Notes under the pieces: generated by a model | The model's input: the letters and a program-made list of their open reading frames with translations, nothing else | The model's database searches: none | What the model was told of the DNA's origin: nothing | Program-made: the position numbers and the translations under genes | Shown here: positions 43,613 to 53,225 of the stretch, piece by piece | Position numbering within the stretch: the stretch's first letter is position 1 | Layout of the letters: the number at the start of each line of letters is the position of its first letter | Source of the DNA: Deltaproteobacteria bacterium HGW-Deltaproteobacteria-15 | Lineage (GTDB): Bacteria; Desulfobacterota; DSM-4660; Desulfatiglandales; HGW-15 | Direction of reading: 5' to 3' | DNA length: 58,493 nt | Assembly (NCBI GenBank): GCA_002840535.1 | Contig: PHBH01000047.1 | Location: 58,974 to 117,466, forward strand

Positions 43613-45319
43613 TTGGAGACCGCCGATTCTGATCTGAAAATCCCGCATGCGGAGCTTTCGAGCCGCCTTCAGAAGCTCATGTTTTTGCGGGTCCTGTTCG
43701 TTTCTCTGCTCCTGGGCGCCTCCGTATTCCTCCAGGTCAGGGACACCAAGACCTACTTCGGGGATATTCAGACAGCCCACTACGCGCTCATCGCTGCCAT
43801 ATACTTTCTCACCGTTCTCTACATCCTGCTGCTCAAAACAGTAAGGGACCTCGTAGCGCTCGCCTATTCTCAGCTTCTCATGGACATCGTGGTCGTTACG
43901 GCCGTGATTTTCACGACCGGCGGAATCGAGAGCATCTTTTCGTTCCTCTACATCCTCACAATTATCAATGGCAGCATCATGCTTTATCGGCGAGGAGGGC
44001 TGATTGTTGCCTCCTTCAGCAGCGTTCTCTACGGCCTTCTCCTCGATCTTCATTTCTACGGGATCATCCACCCCATCGGCAGCCCGCTTGGTTTTTCAGC
44101 GGTCTACCGCAGTTCTTACATCTTCTACATGATCACCGTGAATGTAGCGGCATTCTACCTCGTGGCGTTTCTCAGCAGCTTTGTCTCCGAGCAGGCCAGG
44201 AGAAGCCGGGTGGAGCTCACGGAAAAGCAGCATGATCTTGTCCAACTGGAGGCCTTGAACCAGTGGATCGTCCGCAGCATCAGTTCGGGGTTGATTACGA
44301 TGGACAGGGAAGGCAAAATCATTCTTTTCAATCCAGCCGCCGAAGAGATCTTCGCGATACGTTCGGGCGAGGCCATCGGCAGATCCATCATCGAAGTCCT
44401 CCCGGGGCTGCGTTCCCATCTGGAAGCGATCGGGCGAACGCATGCGGTGGAGAGCAGGGCACGAAAGTTCTTCGATCTCAATTATGCCCGCCCGGACGGC
44501 AAGAAGGTCTTCCTCCGTTGCTCGATGTCTCCTCTCAGCCTTCCGGAAGGAGAGCAGAAGGGAGAAATCCTTTTGCTCCAGGACCTGACGGAGCTGAAAC
44601 AGATCGAGGAGGAGATGAAGAAGGTGGAAGGGCTGGCCCTGATTGGGGAACTCGCTGCCGGAATCGCTCATGAGGTGAGGAATCCTCTCGCTTCCATCAG
44701 CGGTTCCATTCAGATGCTGCGGGAGGATCCCGGCAGGAGCGAGATGAGCGGGCAGCTCATGGATATCATTTTGCGGGAGATCGGAAGATTGAACAACCTG
44801 GTGAGTGATTTTCTGCTTTTCGCCAGGCCAAAGCAGACCAACATCGAGCAGTTTGACCTGAATCAGCTGATCCTCGACTCCCTGACGATCTTCAAGGGCC
44901 GCCAGGAATGGATGAGCAGGATTCGGGTGGAGACGGATTTTCCAAACTCCCTTGTGCTCGGATCTGATCCCGAGCAACTTCGCCAGGTTTTGTGGAATCT
45001 GTTCCTCAACGCATGTGAAGCCATGCCCAAAGGCGGCCTTCTCCGTGTGAAGACCGAAAAGACGGTCTTCTGGGCTCCCGATGACGCTCGCAGGGAGATG
45101 GTGAAGATCACCATCCGGGATACCGGAGAAGGGTTCAGTCAGAAAGCGCTGGACCAACTCTTCACCCCCTTTTTCACCACAAAAGAAGGTGGTACCGGGT
45201 TGGGTCTTGCTGTGGTAAAAAGAATTGTGGAGGGGTTGAAAGGAAAGGTGTCCGGGAAAAACCATTCACAGGGGGGGGCGGAGATTACGATGCTTCTTCC
45301 TTCGACTCCGACCGGCTGA
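43613..45319 (+). CDS. pilS: PilS-like six-TM sensor histidine kinase
   Basis: 568 residues starting with TTG at 43613. Six TM helices at about residues 22-190 match PilS topology. A PAS domain follows (about 215-320; SGLITMDREGKIILFNPAA), then DHp with acceptor His in GIAHEVRNPLASISGS, then a catalytic domain with N-box LWNLFLNACEAMPKG, G1 DTGEGF, F-box and G2 GGTGLGLAVVKRIV. In known systems PilS senses pilin in the membrane and phosphorylates the NtrC-type regulator PilR. No pilR lies next to it, so its partner must be encoded elsewhere. Co-location with pilC supports the PilS assignment. Confidence 0.85.
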   Translation: METADSDLKIPHAELSSRLQKLMFLRVLFVSLLLGASVFLQVRDTKTYFGDIQTAHYALIAAIYFLTVLYILLLKTVRDLVALAYSQLLMDIVVVTAVIFTTGGIESIFSFLYILTIINGSIMLYRRGGLIVASFSSVLYGLLLDLHFYGIIHPIGSPLGFSAVYRSSYIFYMITVNVAAFYLVAFLSSFVSEQARRSRVELTEKQHDLVQLEALNQWIVRSISSGLITMDREGKIILFNPAAEEIFAIRSGEAIGRSIIEVLPGLRSHLEAIGRTHAVESRARKFFDLNYARPDGKKVFLRCSMSPLSLPEGEQKGEILLLQDLTELKQIEEEMKKVEGLALIGELAAGIAHEVRNPLASISGSIQMLREDPGRSEMSGQLMDIILREIGRLNNLVSDFLLFARPKQTNIEQFDLNQLILDSLTIFKGRQEWMSRIRVETDFPNSLVLGSDPEQLRQVLWNLFLNACEAMPKGGLLRVKTEKTVFWAPDDARREMVKITIRDTGEGFSQKALDQLFTPFFTTKEGGTGLGLAVVKRIVEGLKGKVSGKNHSQGGAEITMLLPSTPTG

Positions 45320-45320
45320 A

Positions 45321-45475
45321 AGCAGGATACAAGACGCAGGGATGCAGGATCCAGGATGAAGGATTCAGGATCCAGGATACAGGATCGAGGAAAAGACATG
45401 CAGAGAGGCTGACTTTTGGTTGTAACGTTTTGATCTTGTATCATGCATCTTGTATCCTGAATCTTGCATCTTTTT
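45321..45475. repeat. Two oppositely oriented heptamer arrays
   Basis: On the left (45321-45390), units of CAGGATC, CAGGATG, AAGGATT, CAGGATA follow each other in 7-base phase. On the right (45432-45470), units ATCTTGT, ATCATGC, ATCTTGT, ATCCTGA, ATCTTGC follow. The reverse complement of the right side gives GAT-N-CA-N heptamers like those on the left, so the two arrays are inverted relative to each other around about 40 bases of unrelated DNA. They fill the pilS-radical SAM gap. Confidence 0.8.
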
Positions 45476-45489
45476 TTCGAGGTCTTTAG

Positions 45490-47997
45490 GTGGATTTATT
45501 TGATGAACCGTGGTTTGCCGGGATTAGACATCCCAGCCGTTACATCGGAGAAGAGATCCATTCCATTCGAAAGGATCCTTCCTCTGTCGAGGTTTCCATT
45601 GTCCTGGCCTTCCCAGATGTATACGAGGTGGGAATGTCCCATCTGGGGCTTAAGATCCTGTATCATATCCTGAACGGCTTCGATTGGATTGCTGCAGAGA
45701 GGGTGTATTCGCCCTGGGTGGACATGGAGAAGGAGTTGAGGGCACGGGGGCTGGGCCTTCGCGCAATTGAATCGGGCAGGTCTGTTCGGAATTTCGACAT
45801 CCTGGGATTCAGCCTCCAGCACGAGCTGACCCTGACCAATGTTCTGACCATGCTCCAACTCGCAGGGATTCCCTTTCTTTCCAGGGACAGGGATTCTTCT
45901 TTTCCCCTGGTCATCGCCGGGGGGCCGGCATGTTTCAATCCGGAACCCGTGGCCCTTCTGTTCGATGCGATAGTGATCGGAGACGGCGAGGAGGCGGCAG
46001 CAGAGATCTGCCGCAAGGTCAGAGAGAGGAAACGAAGAGCCGGATCACGCAGAGAGGATCTCCTCCACGATATTGCAGAGGTGGAGGGGGTGTATGTCCC
46101 GCGTCTGTTCGAGGTCTCCTATGGGCAACAAGGAACTATTGCAGAGGTGAAATCGACGCGCCCGGGCTATGAACGGGTCAGGAAAGCGATTCTTCCGGAC
46201 ATAGAACGCGCGGCCCTTCCCCCATCGCAACTCGTCCCCAATATAGAACTGGTGCATGATCGGCTCGCTATCGAGATCTCTCGCGGCTGCACAAGAGGGT
46301 GCCGTTTCTGCCAGGCAGGAATGATCTATCGTCCCGTGAGGGAGCGCAGCCCTCAGTCCGTCATCGATGCGGCAGGGCCTGCCCTCAGGTCCACCGGGTA
46401 CGAAGAGCTCTCCCTTTTATCGTTGAGCGCGGGAGACTATACCTGCCTTTCGCCGCTTCTGAAGGGACTGATGGATATTCATTCAGGTCGGAATATTGCC
46501 GTCAGTCTCCCTTCGCTGCGGGTGGGCAGCCTGGACCCCGCCTGGTTCGAACAGATCAAGCGAGTGAGAAAGACAGGATTTACCCTTGCGGCGGAAGCAG
46601 GAAATGACCGGCTCAGGAGAATCATCAACAAAGGGCTCACCAATCAGGAAATCCTTGAAATGGCGCGGGAGGTGTATCGCGCAGGTTGGAATCTCATCAA
46701 GCTCTATTTCATGGTTGGTCTTCCTGAGGAAGAGGAGGAGGACATCAATGATATCGTTCTGCTTGCGAGAGAGGTGGCGAATCAGTGCGGAAGCAAGGGA
46801 GGAAGGCCGAAGTTGAACGTGAGCGTTGCAGCCTTTGTTCCCAAGTCCCACACTCCTTTCATGTGGTCCCCCCAACTCTCTGTTGAGGAAAGCGGGAGAA
46901 GGATCCAGAAGATCCGTTCCGGACTTGGGGGCCGCATCCATGTCAAGTGGAATCCTCCGGAAATGAGCCGTCTGGAAGGGGTTTTTGCCAGGGGAGACAG
47001 GAGACTGCTCCCGGTTCTGATCGAAGCATGGGAGCGGGGGGCCCGATTCGATGCCTGGAGCGAGCACTTCAAATCGGAAATCTGGACGGAATCTTTCAGG
47101 AGTTGTGGGATAGACCCGGATTTCTATCTCAGCCGGAAACGGTCCACAGACGAAACGCTGCCCTGGGATCATATCGACTGTGGAGTGACCAAGTCGTTCT
47201 TCATAAGAGAATGGAAAAGGGCTTTGAAGGCCGAGCCCACCCCTGACTGTCGCCACGGATGTTCCGAGTGCGGTGTATGCGATCACCGGAGAGTCGATCC
47301 GGTATTGCATCAGCAGTGGAGCGCCGCAGCGATCGGATTCGAACCGGCAGAACAACAAGATTCCCGGGAAAAGAAAAAATACAGGCTTGTTTTCACAAAG
47401 GTTGGAAAGACACGACACCTCAGCCACCTGGAACTTGTTCGTCTCTTTGCAAGGGCATTCAGAAGGGCAGAACTGGAGGTGGTTCATTCGGCAGGGTATC
47501 ATCCCATGCCCAGGATATCGTTTCATTCGGCGCTGCCCGTTGGAATGGAAAGTCTGGATGAATGCATGGATATACGTCTTCATGGGGATATCTCACCGGA
47601 GGCCATCCGCACACGGTTGAACCCGGCGCTCCCTCACGGCATTCGGATAGTCGGTGTTCAGGACGTGACCGGGGAAAAGAAGAGCCCCATGCTGAAAGAG
47701 AGTCATTTCCGGATGATGCTCGACGGCCTGAAGCCCAGTGACTCGGCGCTTGAGGCATTCATGAAAACCGACTTTGTCCCTGCGCTGAAAAGGGGGAAGG
47801 GCGGCGAGAGGACCATCAATGCAAGGGCCTCGGTGGTTTCGATTGAGAGAACTTCTTCTCATGAGATATCGCTCGTACTCAGCCACAACCTGGGCCCTCA
47901 ATTGAGACCGATCGAAATCCTTCAGACCGCTTGTGGAATAGGGGATGAGGAGGTGAAGAGAATCCGGGTTGTCAAGACCCGCCAGATCATGGCTTAG
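45490..47997 (+). CDS. TIGR03960-type B12-binding/radical SAM protein with TIGR03936 domain
   Basis: An 835-residue protein starting at GTG 45490. Domains in order: an N-terminal B12-binding-like region (about 1-200; SIVLAFPDVYEVGMSHLGLK; VIAGGPACFNPEPVA), a radical SAM core (about 255-500; RGCTRGCRFCQAG, C-x3-C-x2-C), a cysteine cluster (CRHGCSECGVC, about 583-593), and the TIGR03936/DUF2344 domain (about 630-830; KYRLVFTKVGKTRHLSHLEL). Its reaction is unknown. The pairing with an RNase E/G gene directly downstream is conserved in many bacteria, suggesting a role in RNA or ribosome metabolism. It is full length. Confidence 0.93.
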   Translation: MDLFDEPWFAGIRHPSRYIGEEIHSIRKDPSSVEVSIVLAFPDVYEVGMSHLGLKILYHILNGFDWIAAERVYSPWVDMEKELRARGLGLRAIESGRSVRNFDILGFSLQHELTLTNVLTMLQLAGIPFLSRDRDSSFPLVIAGGPACFNPEPVALLFDAIVIGDGEEAAAEICRKVRERKRRAGSRREDLLHDIAEVEGVYVPRLFEVSYGQQGTIAEVKSTRPGYERVRKAILPDIERAALPPSQLVPNIELVHDRLAIEISRGCTRGCRFCQAGMIYRPVRERSPQSVIDAAGPALRSTGYEELSLLSLSAGDYTCLSPLLKGLMDIHSGRNIAVSLPSLRVGSLDPAWFEQIKRVRKTGFTLAAEAGNDRLRRIINKGLTNQEILEMAREVYRAGWNLIKLYFMVGLPEEEEEDINDIVLLAREVANQCGSKGGRPKLNVSVAAFVPKSHTPFMWSPQLSVEESGRRIQKIRSGLGGRIHVKWNPPEMSRLEGVFARGDRRLLPVLIEAWERGARFDAWSEHFKSEIWTESFRSCGIDPDFYLSRKRSTDETLPWDHIDCGVTKSFFIREWKRALKAEPTPDCRHGCSECGVCDHRRVDPVLHQQWSAAAIGFEPAEQQDSREKKKYRLVFTKVGKTRHLSHLELVRLFARAFRRAELEVVHSAGYHPMPRISFHSALPVGMESLDECMDIRLHGDISPEAIRTRLNPALPHGIRIVGVQDVTGEKKSPMLKESHFRMMLDGLKPSDSALEAFMKTDFVPALKRGKGGERTINARASVVSIERTSSHEISLVLSHNLGPQLRPIEILQTACGIGDEEVKRIRVVKTRQIMA

Positions 47998-48010
47998 CAG
48001 GTTGCTGAAA

Positions 48011-48064
48011 AACGCCCATCTGCGGCGTTGCCCTCGTCCTTTCCCGTGCCGCGCACGGGAAAGG
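48011..48064. repeat. Two hairpins in the RNase G leader, probably a dispersed repeat
   Basis: First stem: AACGCC, 7-base loop, GGCGTT (48011-48029). Second stem: CCTTTCCCGTGC, loop CGC, GCACGGGAAAGG (48038-48064), a perfect 12-bp pairing. The leading GTTGCTGAAAAACGCCC is of a type I associate with dispersed intergenic repeats in deltaproteobacteria. They lie 39-92 bases before the RNase G start and could affect its translation or self-cleavage. Confidence 0.65.
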
Positions 48065-48102
48065 CTTGTTGGTGGATGCTGTCTTTCATGAACGGGGATG
48101 CC

Positions 48103-49641
48103 ATGGCAAATGAACTGATTATCAATGCGAGACCCCAGGAAACGAGGGTGGCTCTCGTGGAGAACGGGCAGGTCGTGGAACTCCACATCGAGAGGAGAAC
48201 CGGCCAGGAACTGATGGGCAATATCTACCGCGGAAGGGTGGTCCGAGTCCTTCCGGGTATGCAGGCGGCCTTTGTGGATATCGGCCTTGACAGAAGCGCC
48301 TTCCTCTACGTCTCCGATGTCCACAAGGACATCATGGAGCTCGAGCAGATGATGCTCAGAAACAGCGGTGGTGATGAAGCGAACGAAGGGCAGGAAGGAG
48401 AGTTTCAGTCCAGCGGGACCACGGAGGTATCTTTCAACGTCGAGGATCTTCTGCACGAGGGCCAGGACATCATGGTGCAGATTTCCAAAGAGCCCCTGGG
48501 CACCAAAGGCGCACGCCTCACATCCTATGTATCGCTGCCGGGAAGACATCTTGTTCTCCTTCCGACCGTAAATCACCTGGGGGTATCCAGAAAAATCGAA
48601 GATCCCACAGAAAGGGAAAGGCTGAAGTCCATGGTCCAGGAGCTGAGACCCAATCACTGTGGTTTCATCATCCGAACCGCCAGTGAAGGGGTGGACCGGA
48701 GCAAAATCAAGGCCGAAATGGATTTCCTCCTGAAGCTGTGGGCCAGCATCCAGGAAAAGATGGCGCGATCCACAGGGCCGAGCCTGCTCTACAAGGAACT
48801 CTCCATTGCTTTGCGTTCGGTGCGCGATCTCTTCGCAAAGGAAGTGGACCGGCTCATCATCGATTCGGCAGAGGTGTATAACCAGATCAGGGAATTCATC
48901 GAGACGTTCGTGCCGGTGTTGAAGTATTCCGTTGATCTCTACGACGGCCCTGAGCCTATTTTTGACTGCTATGGGATTGAGATGGAGATCTCGCGCGCCC
49001 TGCACCGGAAGATATGGCTGAAGTCGGGCGGGTACATCGTGATCGAGCTGACAGAGGCACTGACAGCCATCGATGTCAATACAGGCAGTTATGTGGGGAC
49101 CAGGAATCTGGAGGATACGATCTTGAAAACCAATCTTGAAGCGGTCAAGGAAATCGCGCTGCAGCTTCGTTTGCGCAATCTTGGGGGGCTGATCGTCATC
49201 GACTTCATTGATATGGAGAAGAAGACCAATCGGGAAAAGATCTTCACCTCTCTCAAGGAGGCGCTGAGCAAGGACAAGGCCAAGACGCATATCCTCAAGA
49301 TGTCCGAGCTCGGGCTGATTGAAATGACGAGGAAACGGACCCGGGAAAACCTCAACAGAATCCTTGGGGAGCCCTGCTTCTATTGTGAAGGGAGGGGCAT
49401 CCTGAAATCCAAGAAGACGATTTGCTATGAAATATTCAGGAGCATCGAGCGGGAAATCGCCGTATCCGGAGACAGCGGCAGCATCCATGTGCGCGTCAAC
49501 CCGGCTATCGACCATATCCTCAAGGAGGAAGAGCAGCAGTCGATCGCGGAGATCGAGAAAAGGATTAACAAAAGAATCGTCATCACGACCAGAGATCAGT
49601 TTCACCTGGAGCAGTATGAAATTACGACCCGACCGTGCTGA
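48103..49641 (+). CDS. rng: Ribonuclease G/E family endoribonuclease
   Basis: A 512-residue protein beginning MANELIINARPQETRVAL. An S1 RNA-binding domain at about 38-130 (GNIYRGRVVRVLPGMQAAFVD) is followed by RNase H-like and DNase I-like catalytic parts with the two metal-binding Asp residues (TAIDVNTGSYVG and VIDFIDM), and the zinc-link cysteines in EPCFYCEGRG. It lacks the long C-terminal degradosome scaffold of E. coli RNase E, so RNase G is the better name. It cleaves single-stranded RNA in rRNA maturation and mRNA decay. Its upstream neighbour is the TIGR03960 protein. Start positions further upstream (48088, 48028) have no better ribosome site. Confidence 0.93.
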   Translation: MANELIINARPQETRVALVENGQVVELHIERRTGQELMGNIYRGRVVRVLPGMQAAFVDIGLDRSAFLYVSDVHKDIMELEQMMLRNSGGDEANEGQEGEFQSSGTTEVSFNVEDLLHEGQDIMVQISKEPLGTKGARLTSYVSLPGRHLVLLPTVNHLGVSRKIEDPTERERLKSMVQELRPNHCGFIIRTASEGVDRSKIKAEMDFLLKLWASIQEKMARSTGPSLLYKELSIALRSVRDLFAKEVDRLIIDSAEVYNQIREFIETFVPVLKYSVDLYDGPEPIFDCYGIEMEISRALHRKIWLKSGGYIVIELTEALTAIDVNTGSYVGTRNLEDTILKTNLEAVKEIALQLRLRNLGGLIVIDFIDMEKKTNREKIFTSLKEALSKDKAKTHILKMSELGLIEMTRKRTRENLNRILGEPCFYCEGRGILKSKKTICYEIFRSIEREIAVSGDSGSIHVRVNPAIDHILKEEEQQSIAEIEKRINKRIVITTRDQFHLEQYEITTRPC

Positions 49642-49752
49642 AACAGCCGTAAGAAAGGAAAGGTCGGTTTTTTGTGGTTGTTTTGCTTTATTTTGTGGTA
49701 GACTCTTTGCCCTTGATCCTAAGTTTATAATTTCTAACCCGGAAGACGCTCT

Positions 49753-52278
49753 ATGCCCAAGAGGAAAATGAGGCCCAATTACGCAGTCGCGATCGCATTG
49801 GCCCTCCTCTTTTCACTGGCGGCTCTTTGGCAGCCTCTCCCTCTCGCATCCCTTGAATGGTTCCTTTTTGATGGTTCGATGAATCTCCCCTACGGGAGAA
49901 AGGATGTACCGGGACAGGTCATTCTGATTGAAATCGACGAGAAGAGTACCGGAAAACTGGGTTCCTGGCCCTGGCCTCGAAGGTTTCTGGCAGAGATGGT
50001 CACGATTCTCGCCGGCGATGGGGCGAAGGTCATAGGTCTCGACATACCGTTGCCCGAAAAGGAGAGCAATCAGGGTCTCCAGGCATTAAGGGGCTTCAAA
50101 GAGAAGTTTCACGCATACTCCTTCAGCAGAAAGGATGAGGGACTCAGACCCTGGGTTCTGGAGAACTTGGAGGAAATCGAGGAGAATCTCGACTCCGATC
50201 GAATCCTGGTGGAGAAAACGAAGCAGGCCGGTAACGTGGTATTCCCCGCTTTCATCACGAACGGGCGGCACGGGACAGGAGCGGTAGAGGATGATCGTCT
50301 GCTGCTCAGGAGTGTGGTTCTCAAAGGGGAGTCCCTCCCCAAAGTCTGGGGACATGAGGCTATCAACAGCATCTCCGCTCCATTTACCGAACTCTCTCAA
50401 TCGGCCCTTGCACTCGGGCATACGGCTCTCAGCCTCAATAAGGGAATGGAGGGCAGGTCCCATGCCCTTTTCGTTCCTTACAAGGGCGGTCTTCTGCCGT
50501 CATTCCCCCTGCAGACGGTCATTTCATTCCTCGGAGCGAATTCGAAACAATTTTCCGTCGAAGGTTCCCGGCTCGACATTCTGGATTTTTCCGTTCCTTT
50601 ATGGCAGGGCGAGATGCTGGTGGACCACAGGAGGGCGGCCAGTCCCGTACCGCGATACTCCTTCAGCGATGTGCTGCTGGGAAAAAAGGTACCTTCTTCC
50701 GCCAGGGGAAAGATCGTCCTTGTCGGGCTCAATCTGGAAGAGACCCCCAAAATCCTCACTCCTCTGGGGTCCGCCGTTCCTCCGGTGGAACTGCATGCGA
50801 ATATCATTCAGGCTTTCCTTGCAAAGAGGTTCATCACCCGCCCGTCATCCATGGTCTGGCTGGAACTGGGCGCATTCTGGGTCATCGGCCTGTTCGCCGC
50901 ATACTGCTTTGCCCGGTACGGGCGATGGAGCAGGCTCATAGGAATCCTGGGACTGTTTGCTCTCGTCCTGGGTGCCGGGTTTTTCCTGTTCTCCCAGGGC
51001 GTCTGGGCAAAAACAGGTTCTATCGCACTCTTTGTCCTGGCCCTCTATCCCACCCTTTGTCTTTCCATGTTCTTTTCAGGAGAAAGGGCGAGCGGAGAAT
51101 CCATGGAGGTGACCCGCCAGCTCGGGATCGGACTTCAGGAGCATGGTCTGCTCGACCAGGCGCTCGAACAATTCCGAAAGCTTCCCCTTGACCAGGAGGC
51201 CAGGAATCTCCTTTACAACCTGGGGCTGGAGTGCGAAAGCAGGGGAATGAACGACAAGGCGCTCATAGCCTATAAGGCGATTCAGAAGGGTGGCAAATTC
51301 CAGGACCTGGACGAGCGGATTCTTCGCCTGGAAACAGTCGACGACGCTCCTCCGGCCGTTGCCCAGGCGGAGGCGGAAGAGGAACTGCAGGTCAAACCTG
51401 ATGAAGAGGAGCCTATAAAGAAGATCGGCCGTTATGAGGTCATCCAGGAACTCGGCAGGGGTTCCATGGGTCTCGTATACAAGGCGCTGGACCCCAAACT
51501 CAACAGGCTTCTGGCGATCAAGACCGTTCGTTTTTCCGACGAGTTCGATCCGGATGTCGTTCAAGAGGTCAGGTCCCGTTTCTTCCGAGAGGCGGAGATC
51601 GCGGGCAGGCTGTCCCATCCATCCATCGTGACAGTGTACGATGTGGGAGAAGACCAGGATCTCACGTATATGGCCATGGAATTCCTGGATGGTGATGATC
51701 TCGAGAGGTTCATCAGGAAGGAAAATCTTCTGCCCCTGAGAAAGGTGCTGGAAGTGGTTGCGCGAATTGCCGATGCCCTGGATTTCGCTCACAAGGCCGG
51801 GGTCATCCACCGGGACATCAAGCCTGCAAACATTATGCTTCTGAAGGAGGGAGGGGTTAAGGTCACCGATTTCGGCATTGCAAAGGCCGTCTCCTCGTCC
51901 AGAACAAGGACCGGTGTTATCCTCGGCACCCCCAATTATATGTCCCCGGAGCAGATCATGGGGCAGAAAATCGATTACAGAACGGACATATTTTCGCTGG
52001 GCGTTCTGTTCTTCCAATCGATGACCGGCCAGTTGCCGTTCCATGGGGACAACCTCAGTACGCTTCTCTATGAGATCACCCAGGTGAAGCACCCCTCTGT
52101 GAGAGAACTGGCGGAGAATATTCCAAAAGCTTGTGAACAGATCGTGGACAAGGCACTGGCGAAACACCCCGATCAGCGCTTCAGCACCGCAGGCGAAATC
52201 GGTCGGCTTGCGAGGCTCATTATCTCGAAAATGGATCAAGTGAAGAGCCAGCGATCGGCACGAGGCCGGGCGAGTTGA
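49753..52278 (+). CDS. CHASE2-domain serine/threonine protein kinase
   Basis: An 841-residue membrane kinase. A TM near residues 9-30 precedes an extracytoplasmic CHASE2 sensor (about 30-335; VILIEIDEKSTGKLGSWPWP; VIGLDIPLPEK; GKIVLVGLN). Three TM helices lie at about 365-445, followed by a TPR-like helical linker and a C-terminal Hanks-type kinase (about 557-830). Kinase residues: GRGSMG loop, Lys in LAIKTVRF, HRDIKPANI, DFGIAKA, and APE-like SPEQI. All catalytic residues are present. It is followed without a gap by a PP2C phosphatase and then an FHA protein, a classic sensing, phosphorylation and readout unit. Confidence 0.94.
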   Translation: MPKRKMRPNYAVAIALALLFSLAALWQPLPLASLEWFLFDGSMNLPYGRKDVPGQVILIEIDEKSTGKLGSWPWPRRFLAEMVTILAGDGAKVIGLDIPLPEKESNQGLQALRGFKEKFHAYSFSRKDEGLRPWVLENLEEIEENLDSDRILVEKTKQAGNVVFPAFITNGRHGTGAVEDDRLLLRSVVLKGESLPKVWGHEAINSISAPFTELSQSALALGHTALSLNKGMEGRSHALFVPYKGGLLPSFPLQTVISFLGANSKQFSVEGSRLDILDFSVPLWQGEMLVDHRRAASPVPRYSFSDVLLGKKVPSSARGKIVLVGLNLEETPKILTPLGSAVPPVELHANIIQAFLAKRFITRPSSMVWLELGAFWVIGLFAAYCFARYGRWSRLIGILGLFALVLGAGFFLFSQGVWAKTGSIALFVLALYPTLCLSMFFSGERASGESMEVTRQLGIGLQEHGLLDQALEQFRKLPLDQEARNLLYNLGLECESRGMNDKALIAYKAIQKGGKFQDLDERILRLETVDDAPPAVAQAEAEEELQVKPDEEEPIKKIGRYEVIQELGRGSMGLVYKALDPKLNRLLAIKTVRFSDEFDPDVVQEVRSRFFREAEIAGRLSHPSIVTVYDVGEDQDLTYMAMEFLDGDDLERFIRKENLLPLRKVLEVVARIADALDFAHKAGVIHRDIKPANIMLLKEGGVKVTDFGIAKAVSSSRTRTGVILGTPNYMSPEQIMGQKIDYRTDIFSLGVLFFQSMTGQLPFHGDNLSTLLYEITQVKHPSVRELAENIPKACEQIVDKALAKHPDQRFSTAGEIGRLARLIISKMDQVKSQRSARGRAS

Positions 52279-52292
52279 AAGCAGGAGGAAAG

Positions 52293-53147
52293 TTGGAGAT
52301 CAAAACCTCCGGGATAACCGATGTAGGGTTGAAAAGGGATCACAATGAGGATTCCTATTTCATCGACGACCCTCTTCACCTGTATGTTGTCGCCGATGGA
52401 ATGGGAGGCCATCTTGCAGGAGAGGTTGCAAGTCAGATTGCCGTGGAGATGATCAGCAAGAGCTACCGCACCTGGGTGGAAAATCAAACACCCCTGGGGG
52501 AACTCTTCGCTGCCCCGGACAAATCCCTTTCCGCGAAAGGCAACTACATCCTGAGCAGCATCCGACTGGCGAACAGAGTCATCTATGAAATGGCTCTGGA
52601 GTACAAGCAGTATCACGGGATGGGCACCACGGTCGTTGCTCTGCATGTGTCGCCGGATCTGGTGATCGCAGCCAATGTAGGAGACAGCAGGATTTACCTT
52701 ATACGGAACGACCGAATCGAAAAATTGTCCAGGGACCACACTATCGTTTCCGAGCAGATCGAAATGGGCATGATGAGCGAGGAGGAAGCGGCCACCTCCC
52801 CCTTGAGGCATATCCTCACCAGAAACCTGGGATCTGCGGAAGAGACCGATCCCGACGTCTTCGAACTGGTGCCCGCTGATCGCGATCGGTTCATTCTCTG
52901 TTCCGACGGCCTCACAGATTTGGTTGCCGACGAGGAACTGCTGAAGATGGGCCGGGAGGCGGATGATCCGGAACAATTATGTCGTAAGCTCATGGACTTA
53001 GTACTGAAGCGGGGGGCGCACGACAATACGACCATTATCGCCGTGTTTGTCGGAGGAATGAAAAAGGCGAAGAAAGGTCCGCTGGCAAAGATCGGGCTCA
53101 CTCTCGCGGGTCTTGCAGTCGGACTCCAGCGGCTGATAAAAAAATGA
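52293..53147 (+). CDS. PP2C-type Ser/Thr protein phosphatase
   Basis: About 284 residues. AGGAGG lies 4 bases before TTG at 52293, preferred over TTG at 52275, which overlaps the kinase stop; either is possible. Motifs are complete for a PPM phosphatase: RDHNEDSYF, VVADGMGGHLAGE, GDSRIYLIRND, LSRDHTIVSEQIEMG, CSDGLTDLV and HDNTTIIAVFV, with the metal-binding Asp residues. A short hydrophobic C-terminal segment (TLAGLAVGLQRL) may touch the membrane. It should reverse phosphorylation by the CHASE2 kinase encoded just upstream. Confidence 0.93.
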   Translation: MEIKTSGITDVGLKRDHNEDSYFIDDPLHLYVVADGMGGHLAGEVASQIAVEMISKSYRTWVENQTPLGELFAAPDKSLSAKGNYILSSIRLANRVIYEMALEYKQYHGMGTTVVALHVSPDLVIAANVGDSRIYLIRNDRIEKLSRDHTIVSEQIEMGMMSEEEAATSPLRHILTRNLGSAEETDPDVFELVPADRDRFILCSDGLTDLVADEELLKMGREADDPEQLCRKLMDLVLKRGAHDNTTIIAVFVGGMKKAKKGPLAKIGLTLAGLAVGLQRLIKK

Positions 53148-53225
53148 CGGCGGAATCAATTTCACTTGCTATTTTTCTTCACATTTGAAGAATATGCATC
53201 GTATTTCTGATCGGGGGTTAAATCA

